Shown one piece after another: positions 44,825-53,294 of a DNA stretch of 64,000 bases. This DNA is from Polyangium sp. 15x6 (GTDB lineage Bacteria; Myxococcota_A; Polyangia; Polyangiales; Polyangiaceae). The notes beneath the pieces are model-generated. The model was not told where the DNA came from. It saw only the letters and a list, made by a program, of their open reading frames with translations, and did not search any database. Numbering within the stretch: position 1 is the stretch's first letter; every line of letters starts with the position of its first letter. The position numbers and the translations under genes were made by a program. Location: assembly GCF_029960785.1 (NCBI RefSeq), contig NZ_JASBQE010000061.1:1-64000 (forward strand), read 5' to 3'.

Positions 44825-45532
44825 CTAAACGCGCGCTCGCTTTAGCGCTGCGGCCAGCACCTCGTCGAACATCGCCGCCGTGAGCCGGCCCGTCTGCGTG
44901 TTCTGCTGGCTCACGTGGTAACTGCCGAACAGCCACGCCTGGCCCCTGCCGCCGCGCGGATCCGGGATTTCTGCGCGTGCTCCGTGGGCGAAGGGAGGCG
45001 CGGCGGAGACATCGCCGTGCTTCTTGGCGAGCGTGAGGACCGCGTCGTAGCCGGTTTTTCCGAGCGCGAGGTAGGTGTGGGCCCGGTCGAGCAGCGCGAG
45101 CTCGGCTTCGAGCCAGGGGCGGCAGGAAGCGAGCTCGGCCGGCGTGGGCTTGTTCTCGGGCGGCGCGCAGCGGCATGGGGCCACGATGAAGGCGCCCGTG
45201 AGCGTCAGGCCGTCGCCGCGGCGCACGCTCGTCGGCTGCGAGGCGACGCCGGCTCGGTGGAGCGCGGCGTAGAGGAAATCGCCCGAGCGATCCCCCGTGA
45301 ACATCCGGCCCGTGCGGTTGCCGCCGTGCGCGGCTGGCGCGAGGCCCATGATGATCAGCGTGGCGTCGGGGTCGCCGAAGCCGGGGATCGGGCGGCCCCA
45401 GTAGGTCTCGTCCCGGTAGGCGCGGCGTTTGACGCGCGCGACCTCTTCGCGCCACGCGACCAGACGATCACAGCGGCGGCACTCGACGAGCGCTTCGTGC
45501 AAGAGCTCGAGCGAGCGCCGCTTGCTCGTCAT
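44825..45532 (-). CDS. Uracil-DNA glycosylase, family 5-type
   Basis: 235 residues. Removes uracil from DNA in base excision repair. Cysteines for the Fe-S cluster appear at VECRRCDR and APCRCAPP/ELASC. Motif A is GLAPAAHGGNRTGRMFTGDRSGDFLYAAL and the C-terminal motif is SYHVSQQNTQTGRLT, both typical of UdgB/family 5. The start ATG at 45532 overlaps the stop of the upstream lipase gene by ATGA, indicating translational coupling. Confidence 0.93.
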   Translation of the reverse strand: MTSKRRSLELLHEALVECRRCDRLVAWREEVARVKRRAYRDETYWGRPIPGFGDPDATLIIMGLAPAAHGGNRTGRMFTGDRSGDFLYAALHRAGVASQPTSVRRGDGLTLTGAFIVAPCRCAPPENKPTPAELASCRPWLEAELALLDRAHTYLALGKTGYDAVLTLAKKHGDVSAAPPFAHGARAEIPDPRGGRGQAWLFGSYHVSQQNTQTGRLTAAMFDEVLAAALKRARV

Positions 45533-46731
45533 GACACCCCACGCACGCTCGCCGGGGCGCTCTTCGGCGCGCGCTCGGACAGGGGCGTGCGCGCGTCGCG
45601 TAGCTCCTCGCCCACGATCATGCCGGCGACGATCCGATCCATCACCACGTCGAATCGCACGCGCTGGAACCGCGCGCCACTCGCGAGCCAGTCCGTGTGG
45701 CCTCCCGCGCCCGGGAAGTGACCGACGATGTCGAGGTGGTCCGCTTTGCCCACCCAGACGAGATCGCCCCAGATCTGCGAGGTCAAAGGAACCACGCCGT
45801 CGTTCGCCGTCGGAGGCAACGCCTCGCCGAGCATCGCCTTGAGCTTCGCTTGCGCGGCGCCGTCCGCCGCCGCGCACGGGTATCGCTCGTCGAGGCGGCT
45901 CGTCAGGTTGTAGAGCGCCGTGAAGATCGTCGCGCTCATGGCGGTCCACGGCGAGCGGAGCGCGGAGATCCAGTCGCGCACCGCGTTCGAAGGGGCATAG
46001 GTCGCGACGCACTGGTAGCGCACGCCGGGGCGGTCCTCGACGCCAGCCTGGAAGAGGTCCATCGCCTCGGGCATGAGCTGCACGATGGCGCCCTGATCGC
46101 CGCGCAAAAGGTCGAGCCAGGTGCGCAGCTCGCGGCTCGAGGCCTCATCGAGGACCTTGGCCACGGCGTCGACGGCGCGGTTGACCATCTCCAGCTCGAA
46201 GTTGCCGATCGAGAGGCGGCCGAACGCGGCGACGAGCGCGGAGGTGGCGGCGAGCGGGGGCGCGCCGAGCTTGAGCGCGGTCACGGTGAGCGCGGAGATC
46301 GCGTAGAGCATGCGCTGGCCGCTGACGGTCGCGAAGAAGGCCGCGAGCGGCGTGCCGTAGTGCGGCGTGTTCATGGTCGTGATCGACGAGAGCCGCGGCA
46401 GCCACGCGAGCTCCTTGCGGGTGACGCCGGGCAGCCGCGCGGTCGGGGAGGCGACGAGGCGCGCGTCGAGGCCGCCCGTCGAGTGGCCGACCACGTGGAT
46501 GGGGCCGTCGTCGTCGCCGGCCGTGGAGGCGATCATGTGCGCGAGCTTGGCCGCGCGGCGGCAGACGCTGGCCGTCGGGTGGACGTCGCAGACGAGGACC
46601 TTGGCGATGCGGCCGCGCTGGCGGAAGCGCTCTTCGAGCGCGACGACGAGGTGCTCGAAGTACTCGAACGACGCGAGCCGCGCGAAGCCGAACATGCCGG
46701 GAGAGAGGTAGATACGAACGGGAGGCGACAC
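45529..46731 (-). CDS. Triacylglycerol lipase-like alpha/beta hydrolase
   Basis: 400 residues without an evident signal. IHVVGHSTGGLDARL contains the nucleophile Ser84 in a GHSTGG elbow. MNTPHYGTPLA and, near the C-terminus, NDGVVPLTSQ and ADHLDIVGH fit the Asp and His regions of lipases. It opens with VRIYLSPGMFGF, an oxyanion-type segment. Substrate not determinable. Overlaps udg by 4 nt and follows the subtilase gene after 15 nt. Confidence 0.88.
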   Translation of the reverse strand: MSPPVRIYLSPGMFGFARLASFEYFEHLVVALEERFRQRGRIAKVLVCDVHPTASVCRRAAKLAHMIASTAGDDDGPIHVVGHSTGGLDARLVASPTARLPGVTRKELAWLPRLSSITTMNTPHYGTPLAAFFATVSGQRMLYAISALTVTALKLGAPPLAATSALVAAFGRLSIGNFELEMVNRAVDAVAKVLDEASSRELRTWLDLLRGDQGAIVQLMPEAMDLFQAGVEDRPGVRYQCVATYAPSNAVRDWISALRSPWTAMSATIFTALYNLTSRLDERYPCAAADGAAQAKLKAMLGEALPPTANDGVVPLTSQIWGDLVWVGKADHLDIVGHFPGAGGHTDWLASGARFQRVRFDVVMDRIVAGMIVGEELRDARTPLSERAPKSAPASVRGVS

Positions 46732-46746
46732 GAAGGAGAGGGTAGC

Positions 46747-49700
46747 CTAGCTGCGCGCAGGTCGCCGCCTCGCCAGCACGAGCGCGAGGCCCACGAAGAA
46801 GAGCCCCGCCGCGCGCCCGCCTTCGCGGCCCTGGCCGGCGGCCCGGCAATCGCAGCCTCCGGCGGCCTCGAGCGGCCGGGGGAGGCGAGCTTCCTCGCAG
46901 GTCAGGGCCGTGAGCGGGGCTTTGGCCTTGAGCAGCGTGCCCTGCGCGAGGCGGGTCTCGAGGCTCCCCGTGTTGCGGTTGTCGTGGTGGTAGCTCTCCC
47001 AGGCGATGACGCCGTCGGTGCGGCCGCGCGTGTGCCAGACGTGCAAAAAGCCGCTGCGCGTGCCGGCCGCGACCTCGAGCGTGCCGTCGCCGTCGAGGTC
47101 GCCGACGGCGGCCGTGGAGGCGATCCACTGGCCCGTGAACTTGGGAAAACCCGCGGGCTCGCGGCCGCAACCGTCGTAGGCGTGGAGGAAGTAGCCGCCC
47201 GAGCCGGTGATGATCTCGGGGTAGTCGTCGCCGTCGAGATCGGCGATCGCGTGGTTGTTGAAGAACGTGAAGTCTTCGAGCAGGAAGGGCGAGCCGGGGA
47301 GCATCGCGCCGGTCTTGCCGCTCCAGACCGCGAGCAGGTGCTCGCCCGCGCCCGTGCCGCCGCCCTGGAGCGCCTGCGCGAGCGAGAGCGAGCCGCCCGA
47401 GGCGACGACGTCGGGCACGCCGTCCTGATCGAGGTCGCCGACGGAGGGGCTCGAAAAGAGCGGGAGCATCGCGTTCGGCTGGGAGGCGCGCGAGAGCGGG
47501 CCGAAGATGCTGGAGGGATCGAGGCCGCGGATCGTCTTGTCCGGATCGCTGGGATCGGGGCGAGCGGGAAGGGCGTTCGCGGGCAGCGTGCCGAGCGAGG
47601 TTTGTTCGCCGGGCTCGGTGGGCACGACGAACGGCAAGCTGACGTTGCCGTGCGCGACGGCGGCGAGCGTGCCCTCGAAGCGCGCGATCGCCGGGGAGTT
47701 CGGGATGCCCTCGGCGACGAGCGGGAAGATCTCGAAGGAGCTGAGCGAGACGGGCCAGCCGGCGAGGATCGGGCCGTCGGGGGCCTTGGTGCCGCGGCCG
47801 TCGACCACGGTGATCCCGCCGAACTGACCACTCGTGCCGAGCCGCTCGTTCGAGCCGAGCACGAGGTCCATCACGCCGTCGCCGTTGAAGTCCGCGACCG
47901 CGGGCGTCGTGAGGATGCGGCTGCGCTTCGTGGGGTTGTTCTCGGGGTCGATGCGGATCTCGACGGGGAAGCCGGGCAGGGGGGCGCCAGCCGGGTCGAA
48001 GACGTGGACCTTGCCGTCGAACGCGGCCTGCACGATGTCGAGCCGGCCGTCGCGATCGAGATCGACGAGCACGGGCGCAGCGAAGGCGCCCCGCGTGATG
48101 CGCTGGTCCTCGTCCATGCAAGGGCCAGCGGGCGGAGGGAGGTCGACGCCGCGCGGGCACGAGGGGATGCGCGGCAAGCGGCGCGGAAAACCTTGGCGAA
48201 CGGAGCCGTCCGCTTCGAGGACGTAGATCGTCCCGGCGAAGGTGGTGGCGACGATCTCGATCGTGCCATCGTCGTCGAGATCGGCGATGGCGGGCGCGTT
48301 CATGAAGCCTTCACGCGCGAGGCTCGGATCGACCTTGCCCGACGCGTAGCCGGGCGCGGTGATGTGGCTCGGCGTATCGCTCTCGGGCGGAGCGGTGAGG
48401 CCGTCGATGGTGGTCGTCTGGAAGGGGAAGCCGGGGAAGGGGACGGGGCCGGCCTTCGTGAGCGTGAGGACGTGGATCGCGCCGCCGCCCGTCGGGACCA
48501 CGAGCTCGCGTACGCCGTCGCCGTCGAGATCGGCCATCTTGGGGCTCGCTTCGAGGCTGTCGCCGAGCCAGACGGGAAAACCGCGCGCGAGGTCGGGATC
48601 GCTGTGCACGTAGTAGGTGCGGCGCATCTCGCCTCGCACGTCGCCGACGGCGCCGCCGTAGTGCGCGGTCGCGCGGACACGCACGGTGATCGTGTGATCG
48701 TTTTCCCCGAAGGGGCTGTCGACGTCGCGCGGGTGGCTCACCGTGACGTTGCGGACGTCGAGGAGCGCGAGGGGCTCGGCGCTGCCGGCGACGAAGGTGG
48801 GATCCAGGTTCTCGCGATGATCGAGGACGTGCTTCTGGAAGTCTTCTTCGAGCGGCTGCACGCCGCTCGCCCACTCGACGACGTAGTCGTAGGCGTTCGC
48901 CCGCGGCGCGGAGATGGTGCCGCGGATCTGGATCGGGCCAGAAGCACGATCCTTGTAGAGGACCTCGAACCAGCGTGGCGAGACGATGTCGACCGAGGGC
49001 GGGATGCGGCCGTCGCGGATCGCCTCGAGCGCGCGGCTGGCGTTGACGCGGCCGTAGCCGAAGCGTTGATCGAAGCCGGGCTGCGAGAAGCGGTAGATCG
49101 ATCCGGGCTCGCGCGACTCGGGCACGTCGATGTCGTCGGCCGTGAAGAAGAAGATCGACTGCGCCTCGCCCGGCGAGAGCTGCGGCACGGTGTTGTACTG
49201 GAGCGCCGCGGAGTAAAGCAGGCCCGCGATGCCGCTGAGCTGGCCCGTGGCCTCGCTGGAGCAAGAGTTACCCGAGGCCGAGAGGAGGTTCTGGCCGCCG
49301 TAGTTCGAGCAGGGGTGGAAGTCGACGAAGCTGCGCGAGGTGCGGGCGCTCGCGCCGTCGTACTGGATCGCGTGCACCGGCAGCGTGTGGTTGCTCGCGG
49401 CCGGCATGTTGTGGTGGCGCGAGTTCTCGTCGGCCATCGAGGTGATGACGAGGACCTTGTTCTCGTACGCGTAGTCGAGCGCGGCCTGCGCGTAGCGCGT
49501 CATGTTCAGCGTGCCGAGCGCGCACTGCACGACCTTCGCGCCACTGTCGGTCGCGTACACGACGGCCTCACCGAAGGCCTGCACGTCGCCGATGAAGCTG
49601 TCGCCGACGCGGAGCGGGAGGAACATGCACCGCGGGCAGGCGCCCGCGAGGCCGATGCCGTTGTGGGCCTGGGACGACGAGTCTTCGGCCTCGCCCGTGC

Positions 49701-50370
49701 CGTGCCCGTACCGCGTGTCGTCGTACGGGTCGTTGTCGTTCTTCATGAAGTCCCAGCCCGAGATGTCGTCGATGTACCCGTTGCCGTCGTCATCGATGCC
49801 ATCCGAGAAGGCGAGGATCAGATCGCCGGCGTCGAGCACGCCGTTCGCGTTGCGATCGGAGGCGGGCAGCGGCATCGAGGTCGCGTAGTCCGAGACCGAG
49901 AACACGCCGTCGCCGTTGCAGTCGAAGCCGGCGAGATCGCCGGCGCCGCCGCAGGGGCCGCCGCCCGCCTGGAAAGGTTTGTGCGTGAGGAGCTCGCGGC
50001 GGTTCAGGTACGCCTTGTCGAGGAGATCGGGCTTCTCCCAGAAGATGCCGCTGTCGGTCACGGCGATGACGACGCGCGGATCGCCGATCGAGACGCGCCA
50101 CGCGCGATCGATGCTCATGCCAGACGCGACTTCGTCGGCGCGGCGGACGACGCCCGGCGCGGCGGGCGGGAGGAACGAGTAGTAGTTCCACTGGCCGTCG
50201 CGATCGTCCGAATGGGCGTAGCCCGGATCGTTCGGCCAGTTCGCGGGATCGGCCATGTCCGCGTCGGGCGACGGGGGCCAACTGGCGGACGCGGGGTGGG
50301 GCAGCAGGGCGCTCGCGAGGGCCAGGGCGGCGAGCAAGCCGCCGCGCCACGAGGGGCGGTACGTTCGCAT
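46747..50370 (-). CDS. Secreted subtilisin-like protease with FG-GAP repeats and MYXO-CTERM tail
   Basis: 1207 residues; ATG at 50370 follows a GAGGAG site and gives a signal peptide ending about ..ASA. The S8 protease domain has Asp106 (VIAVTDSG), His223 (RYGHGTG) and a serine motif CSSEATG (Ser372) in place of the usual GTSMATP. From about 600, FG-GAP/VCBS-like propeller blades repeat a DLDGDG..E or FNGDGVMDLV calcium pattern. The tail GGCDCRAAG...GLFFVGLALVLARRRPARS is a Cys, hydrophobic helix, Arg-cluster sorting signal of the MYXO-CTERM type. Likely a cell-surface protease. Confidence 0.93.
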   Translation of the reverse strand: MRTYRPSWRGGLLAALALASALLPHPASASWPPSPDADMADPANWPNDPGYAHSDDRDGQWNYYSFLPPAAPGVVRRADEVASGMSIDRAWRVSIGDPRVVIAVTDSGIFWEKPDLLDKAYLNRRELLTHKPFQAGGGPCGGAGDLAGFDCNGDGVFSVSDYATSMPLPASDRNANGVLDAGDLILAFSDGIDDDGNGYIDDISGWDFMKNDNDPYDDTRYGHGTGEAEDSSSQAHNGIGLAGACPRCMFLPLRVGDSFIGDVQAFGEAVVYATDSGAKVVQCALGTLNMTRYAQAALDYAYENKVLVITSMADENSRHHNMPAASNHTLPVHAIQYDGASARTSRSFVDFHPCSNYGGQNLLSASGNSCSSEATGQLSGIAGLLYSAALQYNTVPQLSPGEAQSIFFFTADDIDVPESREPGSIYRFSQPGFDQRFGYGRVNASRALEAIRDGRIPPSVDIVSPRWFEVLYKDRASGPIQIRGTISAPRANAYDYVVEWASGVQPLEEDFQKHVLDHRENLDPTFVAGSAEPLALLDVRNVTVSHPRDVDSPFGENDHTITVRVRATAHYGGAVGDVRGEMRRTYYVHSDPDLARGFPVWLGDSLEASPKMADLDGDGVRELVVPTGGGAIHVLTLTKAGPVPFPGFPFQTTTIDGLTAPPESDTPSHITAPGYASGKVDPSLAREGFMNAPAIADLDDDGTIEIVATTFAGTIYVLEADGSVRQGFPRRLPRIPSCPRGVDLPPPAGPCMDEDQRITRGAFAAPVLVDLDRDGRLDIVQAAFDGKVHVFDPAGAPLPGFPVEIRIDPENNPTKRSRILTTPAVADFNGDGVMDLVLGSNERLGTSGQFGGITVVDGRGTKAPDGPILAGWPVSLSSFEIFPLVAEGIPNSPAIARFEGTLAAVAHGNVSLPFVVPTEPGEQTSLGTLPANALPARPDPSDPDKTIRGLDPSSIFGPLSRASQPNAMLPLFSSPSVGDLDQDGVPDVVASGGSLSLAQALQGGGTGAGEHLLAVWSGKTGAMLPGSPFLLEDFTFFNNHAIADLDGDDYPEIITGSGGYFLHAYDGCGREPAGFPKFTGQWIASTAAVGDLDGDGTLEVAAGTRSGFLHVWHTRGRTDGVIAWESYHHDNRNTGSLETRLAQGTLLKAKAPLTALTCEEARLPRPLEAAGGCDCRAAGQGREGGRAAGLFFVGLALVLARRRPARS

Positions 50371-50477
50371 CGTCTCCTCATCGGCCCCGCGCGGCGCGGT
50401 TTCTGGCGAGGCCGCGTAAGTGTGTGTGCGCAAAAAGTACGGGAGAAGGAGCGGAGAGCAGCTAGATGTAGCAGCCG

Positions 50478-51878
50478 ATGGGCGAGGAGGAAACGCGAGG
50501 GACAGGGAGCGTGGATCTGCGGGGCATCCCACGGGTGGACCGTGTCCTCGCGAATCCGTCCCTCGCAGAGGCCAAGCGTAAGCTCGGCGCCGCTACGTTG
50601 ACGCGCCTCGTGCGGCGATTTCTCGACGAAGCACGCGAAGCGGTGCGCGGCGGCGCGCCGTGTCCCTCCGTGGAGGACGTGGCGCTCCGCGTCGCAGCGC
50701 ACGCCGAGCGAACGCTCCGGACGCGCGCGCGGCGGGTGATCAACGCGACGGGCGTCGTGCTGCACACGAACCTCGGGCGCGCTCCGCTCGGCGCGCGCGT
50801 GGCCGAGGCGCTCGCGAGCTCGGCCGCGGGGTACACGTCGATCGAGATCGATCTCGCGACGGGCCGGCGCGGGCGTCGCGGCGCGTTCGCCGAGGACGCG
50901 CTCTGCGAGCTCTCCGGCGCAGAGGCGGCGCTCGTCGTGAACAACAACGCCGCGGCCGTGCTCTTGATGCTGGGCGCGCTCGCGGCAGGCCGGCCCGTCG
51001 TGGTGTCGCGCGGCGAGCTCGTGGAGATCGGCGGAGGGTTCCGGGTGCCCGAGGTGATGGCGCGATCGGGCGCGCGGCTCGTCGAGGTGGGTACGACGAA
51101 CAAGACGCGCATCGCGGACTATGCGTGCGCGCTCGACGCGGCGCCCGACGCGGCGGCGATCCTGCGCGTGCATCAGGGAAATTTCCGTCAGGTGGGGTTC
51201 GTCGAGCGGCCGGAGCATCGGTCGCTCGCGGCGCTCGCGCGCGAGCGGAAGGTGCTCTTGCTGGAGGATCTCGGCGGCGGCGCGATCGTGGAGCTCGAGC
51301 CGCTTGGTTTCTCCGAGCCGAGCGTGCGGAGCTCGGTCGAGGCGGGATCCGACGTGGTTTGTTTCAGCACCGACAAGGTGCTCGGCGGGCCGCAGGGCGG
51401 GGCGATCGTGGGGCGCGCCGATCTCGTCGCGGCGTGCCGGAAAGATCCGCTGGCGCGCGCCTTGCGCCTCGGCCGGCTGCCGCTGGTCGCACTCGAAGCG
51501 ACGCTCGCCGCGTACCTCGAAGGTGACCTCGACGCGATCCCGACCCTGGCCGCGCTGCGCGCGCCGCTCTCCGCCGTGCACGCGCGGGCCGAGCGGATCC
51601 AGGCCGAGCTCGCGCAAAAAGGCGTGACGTCGTCCGTCGTGGAGCTCGGGGGCGCCGTGGGGGGAGGCGCGTGTGCCGAGGAGCCGCTGCCTTCGTTCGG
51701 CGTGGCGCTCGAAGCGACGGGCGGCGCGCTCGCGGCGATCGCGGAGCGCCTCCGCGCGGGAGATCCGCCGGTCCTGCCGCGCGTGCAGGAAGGCCAGATC
51801 CTCTTCGACGTGCGCACGTTGCTCGACGGCGAGGACGAGCCGCTCACCGCGGCGATCGTTCACGCCGTGAAAGGTTGA
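50478..51878 (+). CDS. selA: L-seryl-tRNA(Sec) selenium transferase
   Basis: 466 residues, normal length. Converts Ser-tRNA(Sec) to Sec-tRNA(Sec) with selenophosphate, using PLP. The sequence contains INATGVVLHTNLGRAPL, NNNAAAVLLML, EVGTTNKT and the PLP lysine in CFSTDKVLGGPQGG (Lys300). Selenocysteine synthesis is therefore encoded, but no selB, selC or selD is in the window. Its stop is only 3 nt from the facing MBL nuclease stop. Confidence 0.97.
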   Translation: MGEEETRGTGSVDLRGIPRVDRVLANPSLAEAKRKLGAATLTRLVRRFLDEAREAVRGGAPCPSVEDVALRVAAHAERTLRTRARRVINATGVVLHTNLGRAPLGARVAEALASSAAGYTSIEIDLATGRRGRRGAFAEDALCELSGAEAALVVNNNAAAVLLMLGALAAGRPVVVSRGELVEIGGGFRVPEVMARSGARLVEVGTTNKTRIADYACALDAAPDAAAILRVHQGNFRQVGFVERPEHRSLAALARERKVLLLEDLGGGAIVELEPLGFSEPSVRSSVEAGSDVVCFSTDKVLGGPQGGAIVGRADLVAACRKDPLARALRLGRLPLVALEATLAAYLEGDLDAIPTLAALRAPLSAVHARAERIQAELAQKGVTSSVVELGGAVGGGACAEEPLPSFGVALEATGGALAAIAERLRAGDPPVLPRVQEGQILFDVRTLLDGEDEPLTAAIVHAVKG

Positions 51879-51881
51879 GCC

Positions 51882-53285
51882 TCAAACGATCTCGAGCCTG
51901 TCGTTCGGCGCGGGGATCACGATCGTGCCGTGCCCCCGCTCGCGCATCTTGTCCGCGAGCACGCGTTGCGGTTGCGGCTCGCCGTGCACGAGCGCGATCG
52001 TCCCGGCCGGCCCCCGCGATCGGCAAGCGTCAGCGTAGGCCACGAGATCCCGCTGATCGGCGTGTGCGCTGAAGCCGTTCAGGACCACGACATCCGCGCG
52101 CCGCTCGCGCTCGACCCCGAAGATCCGGACGCGCGCTCGTCTCTCCACGAGCCTCCGGCCGAGCGTGTGTTGCGCCTGGTAGCCCACGATCAGCACGGTG
52201 TTCCGTGGATCCTCCACGCCGTTCTTCAGGTGGTGGAGGATCCGACCGGCCTCGCACATGCCGCTCGCCGAGATGACGATCGCGCTGCCTTCGCCGCCGA
52301 GCTCCTTGCTGCGCTCCTTGTCCTCGATGTACTCGAGGTCCTCGAAGTCGAAGGGCGTGTCCGTGCCACGGAGCAGCTCGCGCGCCTCGGCGTCGTAACA
52401 CTCGGGGTGGAGCTTGAAGACGTCCGTGATGCGGACCGTGAGCGGCGAGTCGACGTAGACCGGCACGCGCGGGATCTGCCCGGCCTTGCGCAGCTTCTTC
52501 AGCGCGAAGATCACCTCCTGCGCGCGCTCGAGCGCGAACGAAGGGATGAAGACCTTGCCGCCCCGCGCGACCGTTCGCGTGACCACGCGCGCGAGGTCAT
52601 CCTCCATCTTGTCGACGCCGTCGTGTAGCCGATCGCCGTACGTGCTCTCGGTGACGAGGACGTCGGTGCCCTCGGGGACCTCGGGATCCCGCAGGATGGG
52701 CCGCCCGGCACGTCCGAGATCCCCGGTGAAGACGAGGCGCCGCTTCTTCCCGCGCTCTTCGAGGTCGAGCACCGTGATCGCGCTGCCGAGCACGTGCCCG
52801 GCGTCGAAGAAGGTCAGGCGCACGCCGTCCGCGATCGGGATCGAGCGGTGGTAGGGGACGGAGACGAACCGCGAGATCGCGTCGAGCACGTCCTCCTCGC
52901 CGTAGATCGCCTCGACGAGCTCGTCCTCGCGGCCCTCCCGCACGGATTGCTTGTTCAGGTAGCGCGCGTCGGCCTGCTGGATCGCCGCCGCGTCGCGGAG
53001 CATGAGCGCCGCGAGATCCCGCGTCGCCGGCGTCGCATACACGAGCCCGTCGAAGCCGTTCTTCGCGAGCATCGGCAGCGCGCCCGAATGATCGATGTGC
53101 GCGTGGGAGAGCACCACCGCCGAGATCTCGCGCGCGGGCACGCGCAGGCGGCGGTTGTACTCGAACGACTCGCGCCGCCGCCCCTGGAACAGGCCGCAGT
53201 CGAGCAGCACGGTGGCGTGCTCCGTGCGGACGACGTGCATCGAGCCAGTGACGGTCTGCGCCGCGCCGACGAACTGGATGTCCAC
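51882..53285 (-). CDS. MBL-fold/beta-CASP RNA-nuclease-like protein
   Basis: 467 residues. The metallo-beta-lactamase motif SHAHIDHSG (His61, His63, Asp65, His66) is intact. A beta-CASP insertion follows, with VTESTYGDR, FIPSFALERAQEV and ISASGMCEAGRILHHL, then the RMMBL-type end NGFSAHADQRDL and ALVHGEPQ. The family includes CPSF-73-like and RNase J-like enzymes that cut RNA, so an RNA-processing role is likely. It is 9 nt downstream of the TonB-receptor gene and probably co-transcribed. Confidence 0.93.
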   Translation of the reverse strand: MDIQFVGAAQTVTGSMHVVRTEHATVLLDCGLFQGRRRESFEYNRRLRVPAREISAVVLSHAHIDHSGALPMLAKNGFDGLVYATPATRDLAALMLRDAAAIQQADARYLNKQSVREGREDELVEAIYGEEDVLDAISRFVSVPYHRSIPIADGVRLTFFDAGHVLGSAITVLDLEERGKKRRLVFTGDLGRAGRPILRDPEVPEGTDVLVTESTYGDRLHDGVDKMEDDLARVVTRTVARGGKVFIPSFALERAQEVIFALKKLRKAGQIPRVPVYVDSPLTVRITDVFKLHPECYDAEARELLRGTDTPFDFEDLEYIEDKERSKELGGEGSAIVISASGMCEAGRILHHLKNGVEDPRNTVLIVGYQAQHTLGRRLVERRARVRIFGVERERRADVVVLNGFSAHADQRDLVAYADACRSRGPAGTIALVHGEPQPQRVLADKMRERGHGTIVIPAPNDRLEIV

Positions 53286-53294
53286 GCGAAACCT

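Noticed and set aside
45697-50601. A 1634-codon open frame antisense to the lipase and subtilase genes
   Set aside because: Arg/Glu/Ala/Val-rich shadow of genes with clear catalytic motifs on the other strand.
50478-51878. Nearby selenoprotein gene suggested by selA
   Set aside because: I found no in-frame TGA inside a recognisable redox family in the window; the glutaredoxin has an ordinary Cys in CGFS.
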